From assembly GCA_904420265.1 (NCBI GenBank), contig CAJFUU010000114.1, positions 1 to 5,020 of the forward strand: 5,020 nucleotides of DNA. The letters run 5' to 3'. The notes below the pieces were generated by a model. The model worked only from the letters and a program-made list of their open reading frames with translations. It had not been told where the DNA came from and made no database searches. Position 1 is the stretch's first letter, and the number at the start of each line of letters is the position of its first letter. The position numbers and the translations under genes are program-made. Origin of the DNA: an uncultured Clostridia bacterium (GTDB taxonomy: Bacteria > Bacillota > Clostridia > Christensenellales > Aristaeellaceae). This document shows, piece by piece, positions 1 through 5,020 of the stretch.

Positions 1-317
1 AGGGAAAAATCGCAATTTCGGGGGATTTTCGCCGGCTCGCGCAGAGGATTCGCAGGCTGCGCGCGCCGGGGTGGGAAGGCGGCGCCAAAGCGGCGGCCCC
101 CGAAGCGCGTTTTGAGGCGTTTTTCGACAGATTCCGCGGCGCTCTCGGGAACGCAGCAAAGCGCGGCCCGTTGGACGCCCGGCGCGACGGCCTCGTCGGC
201 CGCGCGCAGCGTTTGCGGTTTTCCGGTTCGCGGCCCTGGGTTTGCGCTGAGGATTGCAAATACGAGGGAAGTTTCCCGCGCGGGGGCTTCTCTCTTTTTC
301 GGAGGGGGAACGCATGA
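1..317 (+). CDS. 3' end of an unidentified upstream gene, partial
   Basis: The reading frame whose codons begin at position 3 is open from the window edge and closes with TGA at 315-317, giving 104 visible C-terminal residues. It overlaps the next gene by ATGA, a usual sign of translational coupling. The visible part begins GKIAISGDFRRLAQRIRRLR, is rich in Arg, Ala and Gly, contains an amphipathic segment (FEAFFDRFRGALG) and has two late cysteines in VCAEDCKYEG. Another frame is also open here (to 381), but it runs 68 bases into the DUF1015 gene and has a less protein-like composition. I do not recognise the family and see no membrane segment. The basis is frame openness, the overlap and the lack of room for another promoter before 314. 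The assignment is plausible, not proven. Confidence 0.5.
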   Translation, partial: GKIAISGDFRRLAQRIRRLRAPGWEGGAKAAAPEARFEAFFDRFRGALGNAAKRGPLDARRDGLVGRAQRLRFSGSRPWVCAEDCKYEGSFPRGGFSLFRRGNA

Positions 318-1525
318 AAGACAGCAATATCGCCCTGTCCACGGGGGAAATTCTTTTGCCTGCGCACGGGCTGAACTATGAAAAGTGGGCGGTGGTCGCC
401 TGCGACCAATTCACGGCGGATGCGGGCTATTGGGCGGATGTGGAAAAATTCGTGGGCGACGCGCCATCGGCGCTGCACATCATCCTGCCGGAAATTTATC
501 TTGAGCAACGCGCGCAGCGCATCCGAGAAATTCACGGGGCAATGCGCGTCTATCTTGGCGGCGCTGTGCGCGTGGCCGTGCCGGAAGGATTCGCTCTGGT
601 CGAGCGCGAAACAAGCGCCGGAATGCGCCAGGGCCTGTTGGCCTGCGTGGATTTGGAACAGTACGATTTTGCGCCCGGCAGCCGCAGCCTGATTCGCGCC
701 ACGGAAGGCACCGTCCCGGAGCGCGTGCCCCCGAGGGCGGAGATTCGCGCCGGCGCGCCGCTGGAGTGCCCGCATGTGATGATGCTGATTGACGACCCGG
801 AGAGGACCGTCATTGAACCGGCCTTTGACGACCCCGGCCGCGAGCTGTACGACTTTGACCTGATGATGAGCGGCGGCCACGTGCGCGGTTGGGCGCTGGA
901 AAACGGTCGGGCGCTGCGCGTGTTCGAGGCCCTGGCCCGTCTGCGCGAAACCTGCGGCGGCTTGCTTTATGCCGTGGGCGACGGCAATCACTCGCTGGCG
1001 GCGGCCAAACAGTGCTGGGAAGACGTTAAGGGCGGCCTCTCGGCGGCGGAGTTTGATTCGCACCCGGCGCGCTATGCGCTGGTGGAACTGGTCAATCTGC
1101 ACTGTCCGGCGCTGAAGTTTGAACCGATCCACCGCGTGCTCTTCGGCGTGGAGCCGCAGGAAGTGCTGGCGGCCATGCGCGAAAGCGGCGCCTTCGCCGC
1201 GGGCGGGGAGGATGTGCGCGTCGCTTTTGCCGGCGGCGAAGCCGGCTTTGCCACGCAGGGCCATCCCATCGGCCCCTTGCAGGGTTTCCTGGACGGCTAC
1301 CTGCGCTCGCACCCCGGCGCGCAGATAGACTATATTCACGGCGAGGACGCCTTGCGCGCCCTGCTTGGCCGCAACGACGCGGTTGGATTCATGCCGCGCG
1401 CCTTCGACAAGGCGGAACTGTTCCCTTACATTCGCGCGCACGGCGCGCTGCCGCGCAAGACGTTTTCCATGGGCGAGGCGCGCGATAAGCGCTACTATCT
1501 GGAAATGCGGAGGATCGGCAGGTGA
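314..1525 (+). CDS. DUF1015 family protein
   Basis: This 403-residue protein matches the DUF1015 family, which is widespread in anaerobic bacteria and has no established reaction. The recognisable signature is VGDGNHSLAAAK, with Gly222-Asp223-Gly224-Asn225-His226-Ser227. Earlier family-like stretches are LLPAHGLNYEKWAVVACDQF near the N-terminus, RATEGTVPERVPPR near residue 130 and HVMMLIDDPERTVIEP near residue 155. There is no signal peptide or membrane segment, so it is probably cytosolic. The ATG at 314 is chosen over the in-frame start at 254 because GGAGG at 301-305 sits 8 bases before it and the protein then begins at a family-like MKDSNIALSTGEILLP. It overlaps the upstream frame by 4 bases (ATGA) and the downstream regulator by 4 (GTGA), so all three are probably cotranscribed. 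In clostridia this family is often found near serine biosynthesis genes; none is visible here. Confidence 0.88.
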   Translation: MKDSNIALSTGEILLPAHGLNYEKWAVVACDQFTADAGYWADVEKFVGDAPSALHIILPEIYLEQRAQRIREIHGAMRVYLGGAVRVAVPEGFALVERETSAGMRQGLLACVDLEQYDFAPGSRSLIRATEGTVPERVPPRAEIRAGAPLECPHVMMLIDDPERTVIEPAFDDPGRELYDFDLMMSGGHVRGWALENGRALRVFEALARLRETCGGLLYAVGDGNHSLAAAKQCWEDVKGGLSAAEFDSHPARYALVELVNLHCPALKFEPIHRVLFGVEPQEVLAAMRESGAFAAGGEDVRVAFAGGEAGFATQGHPIGPLQGFLDGYLRSHPGAQIDYIHGEDALRALLGRNDAVGFMPRAFDKAELFPYIRAHGALPRKTFSMGEARDKRYYLEMRRIGR

Positions 1526-2199
1526 ACCATCGCATATTCATCGTCGAGGACGACCGCGTCATTGCCCAGGCCGTTAAGCGCCACATCGAAAGCTGGGGCT
1601 GCGAGGCGCGTGTGGTGACGGATTTTCGCAACGTGCTCAAGGAATTTGTCGCCTTTGACGCGCATCTGGTGCTGATGGATATATCTCTGCCGTTTTTCAA
1701 CGGTTATCACTGGTGCCGTGAGATTCGCAAAATTTCCAAGGTGCCGGTAATTTTCATTTCCTCGGCCTCGGACAATATGAACATTGTCATGGCCATGGAT
1801 ATGGGCGGCGATGATTTTATCGCCAAGCCTTTCGATTTGCAGGTGCTTACGGCCAAGGTGCAGGCCGTCCTGCGCCGCGCCTATGAGTTTTCCGGTGCGC
1901 AGCCTTTGTTGGAACATCGCGGCGCAATTCTCAACCTGGCGGACGCTTCGTTGACTTACGATGGGCGGCGGCTGGAACTGACCAAGAACGATTTCCGCAT
2001 TTTGCAGACGCTGATGGAACACCCCGGCGAGGTGGTTTCGCGCGAAAGCATGATGTTGCGCCTCTGGGAGACGGATTGCTTTGTGGACGATAACACGCTC
2101 ACCGTCAGCGTGACGCGCTTGCGCAAAAAGCTGGAGGCCGTCGGACTGGAGGATTTTATACTCACCCGCAAAGGCGCCGGTTATCAATTGGGAGGCTAG
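1522..2199 (+). CDS. OmpR/PhoB-family response regulator, BceR-like, without a visible kinase
   Basis: This is a 225-residue two-component response regulator. The receiver domain (residues 1 to about 117) has the acidic pair Asp10-Asp11, the phospho-acceptor Asp53 in LVLMDISLP, the switch Ser80/Ser81 in VIFISSAS and the conserved Lys102 in AKPF. The winged-helix DNA-binding domain (about 130-223) has LTKNDFRILQTLMEH, the recognition region DDNTLTVSVTRLRKKL and the C-terminal GAGYQL wing. NGYHWCREIR and GGDDFIAKPFDLQVL resemble BceR/GraR-type regulators of cell-envelope peptide-stress modules. The start is GTG at 1522, overlapping the DUF1015 stop, with GGAGGA at 1509-1514 seven bases upstream. 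Relatives usually sit beside an intramembrane-sensing kinase and an ABC transporter. Here the gene is followed by non-coding repeats and a convergent gene, so its kinase is upstream, elsewhere or absent. Regulatory targets cannot be inferred. Confidence 0.93.
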   Translation: MNHRIFIVEDDRVIAQAVKRHIESWGCEARVVTDFRNVLKEFVAFDAHLVLMDISLPFFNGYHWCREIRKISKVPVIFISSASDNMNIVMAMDMGGDDFIAKPFDLQVLTAKVQAVLRRAYEFSGAQPLLEHRGAILNLADASLTYDGRRLELTKNDFRILQTLMEHPGEVVSRESMMLRLWETDCFVDDNTLTVSVTRLRKKLEAVGLEDFILTRKGAGYQLGG

Positions 2200-2324
2200 A
2201 GGCTGTTTGAAAAATCTTTAAAAGGCCATTCCGGCGTCTTTTGCGCCATTCTGGCGATGCGAATTCTTTGCGAAAACTGGCGGAAAATCCCCTCGAAACT
2301 GCGGATTTTCTCCTTTCAAACACA
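2199..2324. repeat. Copy A of a duplicated inverted-repeat-bounded element
   Basis: The segment begins with GAGGCTGTTTGAAA, right on the regulator stop codon, and ends with TTTCAAACAC (2315-2324), so its ends form an imperfect inverted repeat (GTTTGAAA/TTTCAAAC). Inside are GAATTCTT (2260-2267) and an 8-bp stem GAAAATCC (2283-2290) / GGATTTTC (2303-2310). The same anchors recur in the same order in copy B. There is no coding potential. It could be a decayed small mobile repeat or a structured RNA, and possibly serves as the 3' end of the operon transcript. No good T-tract follows the stems, so I do not call a terminator. Confidence 0.45.
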
Positions 2325-2329
2325 CGCTG

Positions 2330-2432
2330 GAGGCTGTTTAGAAATTTTCCGCAGCGCCCTTTCCGCCGCTTGCCGCTCCGAATTCTTGGCTTGACGCCAT
2401 GAAGTCTGTGGATTTTCCCGTCCCAAACAGAC
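2330..2432. repeat. Copy B of the duplicated inverted-repeat-bounded element
   Basis: This copy begins GAGGCTGTTTAGAAA (2330), carries GAATTCTT (2380-2387) and GGATTTTC (2410-2417), and ends CCAAACAGAC (2423-2432). CTGTTT (2334-2339) and AAACAG (2425-2430) are perfect inverted ends. Relative to copy A, the anchor offsets shrink from 131 to 120 to 107 bases, so the copies share order but have diverged and lost about 24 bases. The identity is patchy by eye and needs an alignment to confirm. Confidence 0.4.
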
Positions 2433-2616
2433 TTTAAGGCCGTCTGTTCTCAAGCGCGGTGGATTCTTCGCGAAAATTGCCGCCCTTCGAAAGCGCGGTT
2501 TTCTTGCAAACCGCCATTTATGGCCGTGGAAGGCGGTTTCGTTCGTGATCTGCTGAGAAAGAGCGACAGGCAGCGGCAAACGGGGCAGGGCTTGTATGTA
2601 CGGCCGCTGTGGCGGC
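2433..2616. other. Non-coding stretch with competing stems
   Basis: No convincing gene is present. Two three-part arrangements can each fold in two mutually exclusive ways. AAGTCTGT (2402-2409) can pair with ACAGACTT (2427-2434), while AACAGAC (2426-2432) can instead pair with GTCTGTT (2442-2448). GCGGTTT (2495-2501) can pair with AAACCGC (2508-2514), while AAACCGCC (2508-2515) can instead pair with GGCGGTTT (2532-2539). The region lies between two convergent genes, so it is not a leader of either. No sigma-70-like promoter pair was found that would make it an independent transcript. Confidence 0.35.
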
Positions 2617-2656
2617 AAAAAACGCCTCCATAACTGAAGAGAAAATGGAGGCGTTT
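2617..2656 (-). terminator. Intrinsic terminator, - strand
   Basis: A perfect 12-bp stem pairs AAACGCCTCCAT (2620-2631) with ATGGAGGCGTTT (2645-2656) around a 13-base loop. On the - strand the stem is followed by six T residues (complement of 2617-2622). It lies about 60 bases beyond the NUDIX stop codon, downstream of a first terminator, and so acts as a second, stronger - strand stop or blocks leakage into the convergent operon. Confidence 0.75.
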
Positions 2657-2672
2657 GCAGGTGAATTTGCTC

Positions 2673-2708
2673 AAAAGGCGGAGACGCAACGCGCGTTTCC
2701 GCCTTTTT
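2673..2708. terminator. Bidirectional intrinsic terminator between convergent genes
   Basis: The arms 2673-2687 and 2693-2707 form a 15-bp stem (AAAAGGCGGAGACGC with GCGTTTCCGCCTTTT, one G-T pair) with a 5-base loop. On the + strand it ends in a run of five T (2704-2708); on the - strand it ends in four T. It begins only six bases past the NUDIX stop codon. It can therefore end the NUDIX transcript and also stop + strand transcription from the response-regulator operon. Confidence 0.8.
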
Positions 2709-2713
2709 GCCGG

Positions 2714-3130
2714 CTATTCCGCTTCTTTGAGCAGATACTTCTGCGCGCGGCGCAGGATTCGCCGGTCCTGTTCGTAGGTGAGGCGGTTTGCAGCTTCGCC
2801 AACCTCCACCCATTCGGCAACGGCCACTTCGCCCTCCTGAGCGACAGGCGTCTGCTCCCGGGCGACGGCGATGAAAAACACCACCAGTTTTTCTACGTCC
2901 GGCCGCGCCATATAGCGGTTTTCGGCTCGGAAGCGCGTGTCCACGTTGACGCGCACGCCGGTTTCTTCGAGGATTTCACGTTCGGCAGTTTGCCGTTCGC
3001 TTTCCCCTGGCTCCACATGGCCCTTGGGGAAGGAGATATGCCGCCCGTGCTCGTGCCGAATGAGCAGAACGCGCCATGCGCCGTCGATCTGGCTAAAGAC
3101 CACGGCGCCACAGGATTTTTCATGTCGCAT
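2714..3130 (-). CDS. NUDIX hydrolase, diadenosine-polyphosphatase-like
   Basis: This is a complete 138-residue single-domain NUDIX hydrolase. Such enzymes cleave nucleoside diphosphates linked to another group, using Mg2+ or Mn2+. The NUDIX box is intact and fits the G-x5-E-x7-R-E-U-x-E-E-x-G-U pattern: GHVEPGESERQTAEREILEETGV, here split as GHVEPGESERQ and TAEREILEETGV, around residues 37-59. The N-terminus MRHEKSCGAVVF and the small size resemble bis(5'-nucleosyl)-tetraphosphatase-like members, but the substrate cannot be read from sequence. The ATG at 3130 is preferred over an in-frame TTG at 3142. The purine-rich AAAGGGG (complement of 3143-3149) abuts the TTG, leaving no spacer, and sits 12 bases before the ATG. 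Stop is TAG. The gene has its own promoter and terminators, so it is probably monocistronic and cytosolic. Confidence 0.92.
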   Translation of the reverse strand: MRHEKSCGAVVFSQIDGAWRVLLIRHEHGRHISFPKGHVEPGESERQTAEREILEETGVRVNVDTRFRAENRYMARPDVEKLVVFFIAVAREQTPVAQEGEVAVAEWVEVGEAANRLTYEQDRRILRRAQKYLLKEAE

Positions 3131-3142
3131 GGGTACGCGCAA

Positions 3143-3149
3143 CCCCTTT
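3143..3149 (-). promoter_or_regulatory. Shine-Dalgarno sequence deciding the NUDIX start
   Basis: AAAGGGG on the - strand lies 12 bases before ATG at 3130 and directly against a TTG at 3142. Its placement argues against use of the TTG, although the 12-base gap to the ATG is longer than ideal. Confidence 0.55.
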
Positions 3150-3165
3150 GCAGATGTTTCTTTAT

Positions 3166-3194
3166 ATTATAGCGTATGAATGTAAAATTGTAAC
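3166..3194 (-). promoter_or_regulatory. Sigma-70/SigA-type promoter for the NUDIX gene
   Basis: On the - strand there is a perfect -10 box TATAAT (complement of 3166-3171). Exactly 17 bases upstream is GTTACA (complement of 3189-3194), which matches the TTGACA -35 consensus at four of six positions. Transcription would start near 3159, giving a leader of about 30 bases that carries the AAAGGGG ribosome site. The surrounding sequence is locally AT-rich compared with the rest of the window. Confidence 0.65.
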
Positions 3195-3718
3195 GGAATC
3201 CGGCAAAAATCCTTGAGGCAGAATGAACAAATTTCCTCGCAAAAATGCATGATGTGGAGCGGCCAAAGCGTCCCTGCGCGCACAGAACGCCGGCAAAACC
3301 GCAACGGCAAAAACCTTCTCCCAAAGGGGAAAACAGAGGATTGGCGAGGAAGCGCAGAGAGGCTGTTCGCACAAAACAGACGGCGTGTGCGGCAAGTTTG
3401 ACATTTTGGGAGATGCGCATGCTTTTGCGCAAAAAGATGCACGCCTGTGCCGGCCGCCGCCCGAAAAACGCGCGGGCTTCAAGCGCCGGGATTTCGCGTT
3501 GCCCCTGTCTTCGTCGCTTTGACATTTCCCTGAAAAGGCGATGCTGGGATTTCCACCTCGCGCGCCAGCCGCGCCGGCGGATGCTTATGCAAAGCAAATT
3601 CTCCATGCGTGTAAGATTTGTCTCCCAGTAGGCCGCAGAGCATGGACAAAGCCCTCGAGTGCAAAAACGGCCCTGAAAAACAGGAAACAGAAGCAGTTTT
3701 GCTTCATGCAGTGCAATT
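3195..3718. other. Intergenic region, no convincing gene
   Basis: Several short frames are open on both strands, but none has a ribosome site with proper spacing or a recognisable protein. Two TTTGACATTT boxes at 3397 and 3518 on the + strand are the reverse complement of the AAATGTCAAA core of the tandem array that starts at 3719. They look like scattered, inverted, decayed units. A short imperfect hairpin at 3317-3333 (TTCTCCC-AAA-GGGGAAA) is followed by five T on the - strand but has a mismatch. A GAGGCTGTT...AACAG hairpin at 3359-3379 resembles the ends of the 2199-2432 elements. Confidence 0.45.
3676..3705 (-). terminator. Weak hairpin terminator candidate, - strand
   Basis: GAAGCA (3690-3695) and TGCTTC (3700-3705) make a perfect 6-bp stem with a 4-base loop. 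On the - strand it is followed by TGTTTCCTGTTTTT. It would stop - strand transcription leaving the repeat array before it reaches the NUDIX promoter. The stem is short, so this is only a candidate. Confidence 0.3.
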
Positions 3719-4410
3719 GTCAAACCCTGCGGAAATGTCAAACACAGCCGCGAGGGGATAATTTGCCGAGCGGGGAAGATGCCCCGGCGCAATTTGCCAA
3801 GCCTGCGAGATTGTCAAATGCAGCCGCAAGGCGGCAAACTTCGCCAAGTGGCGGAGATTCTCTGGAGCAATTGCCAAGCCATATGGGGATGTCAAAATGG
3901 AAATGTCAAACGCAACTGCGAGGCGACAACTTGCCAAGCGGTGAAGATACCTGCGGCGTAAATGTCAAGCCCTGCGGGAATGCCAAATGCAGTTGCCAAG
4001 CGACATAGTTCGCCAAACGACGAGGCTTTCCTGGTGTAATGCTAGGCTCTGTGGGAATGTCAAACGCAGCCGCAAGGCGACAACTTGCCGAGCGGTGAAG
4101 ATACCTGCGGCGCAAATGTCAAGCCCTGCGGGAATGCCAAATGCAGTTACCAAGCGACATACTTCACCAAACGGCGAGGCTTTCTTGGTGTAATGCCAAG
4201 CTATATGGGAATATCAAACGCAGCTGCAAGGCGGAAAGATTTCACGATGTAATTGCCAAACCCTGCGTGAATGTTAAACGCAGCCGTAAGGCGGCAATTT
4301 GCCAAACGTGGAAGATTCCTGCCTGCGGCGCAATTATCAAGCCCTGTGCGAATGCAAAACGCAGCTGCAAGGTGGCAATTTGCCGAGCGGCGAAGACGCT
4401 CCGGCAGCCG
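3719..4410. repeat. Tandem array of about nine degenerate 77-bp units
   Basis: Units begin (at a GYCAAGCC or similar) at 3719, 3796, 3873, 3964, 4041, 4118, 4195, 4255 and 4336. Six of the eight spacings are accounted for by the 77-bp period: five are exactly 77 and the 91-bp one is 77 plus a 14-bp tandem duplication (ATGGGGATGTCAAA / ATGGAAATGTCAAA). The other two are 60 (17-bp deletion) and 81 (a CCTG duplication). Typical unit content in order: GTCAAGCCCTGCGGGAATG, TCAAACGCAGCCGCAAGGCG, ACAACTTGCCGAGCGGTGAAG, ATACCTGCGGCGCAAAT. Each unit has two TGYCAA-like boxes 18 bp apart and a third TTGCCRAG box about 46 bp in. Because 77 is not divisible by three, the frames passing through it are not a repeat protein. 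It lies between the 3' end of serS and the NUDIX promoter. Function is unknown; candidates are a minisatellite, a protein-binding array or a structured RNA. Confidence 0.9.
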
Positions 4411-4540
4411 CGCTCACAGCCTGCGGTCGCTTACGTCCATGGGTTTCCCTGTCCGCAAGTTTGCTTCCCTGTCTCGCGGGCGTTGTCGCGCTGGCAGTCT
4501 GTTATCCCGACGCCTCCCTGTTTGCGCCCTGCATTACAAA
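4411..4540. other. Spacer between the array and serS
   Basis: No gene is seen. TTCCCTGTC occurs at 4445-4453 and again at 4465-4473, 20 bases apart, with a third partial copy (CTCCCTGTTT) at about 4514. These may be the worn edge of another short repeat. Confidence 0.3.
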
Positions 4541-4571
4541 GCGCGGAGACGCCGCCAGGGCCTCTCCGCGC
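4541..4571 (-). terminator. Probable serS terminator, weak T-tract
   Basis: GCGCGGAGA (4541-4549) and TCTCCGCGC (4563-4571) form a perfect 9-bp GC-rich stem with a 13-base loop, 12 bases past the serS stop codon. On the - strand the stem is followed only by TTTGTAATG, so release may be incomplete and readthrough into the repeat array is possible. Confidence 0.5.
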
Positions 4572-4583
4572 AACATGACGTTT

Positions 4584-5020
4584 TCAGCGCTTGGGGGAGA
4601 TTTTCTCCATGCCATCCAGATAGGGACGCAGCACTTCGGGAATCATTACGCTGCCATCCGGCTGCTGGAACTGCTCGACGATGGCGGGCATCAGGCGGCT
4701 GGTGGCCAAGCCGGAGCCGTTGAGCGTGTGCACGAACTCCAGCTTCTTCGTTTCGTTGCGGCGGAAGCGGATGTTGCCGCGGCGGGCCTGATAGTCGCGC
4801 GCGTTGGAAACGGAGGAGCACTCCTTGTATTCGTTCATGCTGGGAATCCACAACTCGATGTCGTAGGTGGTAGCCATGGAGGCGGAGCAGTCGCCCGCGG
4901 CCAGTTTGGAGAGGCGATAGTGCAGCCCCAGCCCCTCCACGAGGCGGCAGGCCTTGTCGATGAGCTCCTTGAGCATCCTGTCGCTGTCCTCGGGGCGGGT
5001 GTAGCCGAACATCTCCACCT
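4584..5020 (-). CDS. serS: Seryl-tRNA synthetase, C-terminal part
   Basis: This class II aminoacyl-tRNA synthetase charges tRNA-Ser with serine using ATP, in the cytosol. The window holds the last 144 residues, about a third of a typical enzyme of roughly 420-430 residues; the N-terminal tRNA-binding coiled coil and most of the catalytic core lie beyond the edge. The visible part begins VEMFGYTRPEDSD, the segment that follows motif 2. It continues with KLAAGDCSASMATTYDIELW, NEYKECSSVSNARDYQARR and the class II motif 3 region TLNGSGLATSR, whose arginine contacts ATP, then DGSVMIPEVLRPYLDG, the usual C-terminal ending. The stop is TGA. The gene faces the same way as the NUDIX gene but is separated from it by about 1.4 kb of non-coding repeats. 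Identification by these motifs is firm. Confidence 0.97.
   Translation of the reverse strand, partial: VEMFGYTRPEDSDRMLKELIDKACRLVEGLGLHYRLSKLAAGDCSASMATTYDIELWIPSMNEYKECSSVSNARDYQARRGNIRFRRNETKKLEFVHTLNGSGLATSRLMPAIVEQFQQPDGSVMIPEVLRPYLDGMEKISPKR

Noticed and set aside
112..381. 89-residue + strand frame across the DUF1015 start
   Set aside because: It overlaps the DUF1015 gene by 68 bases, lacks a ribosome site and has a composition typical of a GC-rich shadow frame.
1495..2187. 230-residue - strand frame opposite the response regulator
   Set aside because: It is the antisense shadow of a clearly recognisable two-domain regulator and has no protein family of its own.
2391..2419. Promoter starting with TTGACG at 2391
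   Set aside because: The position 17 bases downstream reads TTTCCC, with no -10-like box nearby.
2399..2437. 12-codon leader peptide MKSVDFPVPNRL over competing stems
   Set aside because: There is no ribosome site before the ATG, no run of a regulatory amino acid and no downstream gene on that strand.
2316..2813. 165-residue - strand frame downstream of and overlapping the NUDIX gene
   Set aside because: It passes through both terminator hairpins and overlaps the NUDIX 3' end. It has no recognisable domain.
3541..4008. 155-residue + strand frame running through the array
   Set aside because: There is no ribosome site at usable spacing. A 77-bp unit shifts frame every repeat, so openness is chance in this composition and no protein motif recurs.
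3964..4040. Tandem tRNA-like genes, because units are 77 bp and one holds AGTTCGCCAAAC
   Set aside because: No acceptor stem, anticodon arm or CCA end can be drawn, and the T-loop-like string is not kept in other units.
3719..4410. CRISPR array
   Set aside because: The whole 77-bp unit repeats with gradual divergence. There are no near-identical short repeats separated by unique spacers, and no cas genes.
4141..4578. 145-residue Cys/Lys/Arg-rich + strand frame with apparent peptide repeats
   Set aside because: The apparent peptide repeat arises because one unit happens to be 81 bp. There is no ribosome site, and the frame runs through the serS terminator hairpin.

Overview
The window looks like a moderately GC-rich bacterial chromosome segment, most likely from a Bacillota/Clostridia relative. 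The reasons are a BceR-like OmpR-family response regulator, a clostridial-style DUF1015 protein (motif VGDGNHSLAAAK) and a small NUDIX hydrolase starting MRHEKSCGAVVF. This placement is an inference from protein style, not from a search.

Layout. Positions 1-2199 (+ strand) form a tightly packed operon segment. The 3' end of an unidentified gene (to 317) overlaps the DUF1015 gene (314-1525) through ATGA. That gene in turn overlaps an OmpR/PhoB-type response regulator gene (1522-2199) through GTGA. No histidine kinase or ABC transporter gene accompanies the regulator in the window. Positions 2200-2616 are non-coding: two diverged copies of an inverted-repeat-bounded element of roughly 100-125 bp, then a stretch rich in competing stems. 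Two strong hairpin terminators (2617-2656 and 2673-2708) follow, then the convergent NUDIX gene (3130-2714, - strand) with a recognisable promoter at 3166-3194.

Positions 3195-4583 are about 1.4 kb without a convincing gene. The centre of it (3719 to about 4410) is a nine-unit degenerate tandem array with a period of 77 bp. It has an internal 154-bp higher-order period, paired TGYCAA boxes 18 bp apart and small hairpins. The period is not a multiple of three, so the array is unlikely to be a protein repeat. The window closes with the C-terminal third of seryl-tRNA synthetase on the - strand (5020-4584), followed by a weak hairpin terminator.

Functionally, the genes are a housekeeping aminoacyl-tRNA synthetase, a probable nucleotide-housekeeping NUDIX enzyme, a DUF1015 protein of unknown biochemistry and an apparently kinase-less response regulator. 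The least explained parts are the 77-bp array and the duplicated structured element at 2199-2432.
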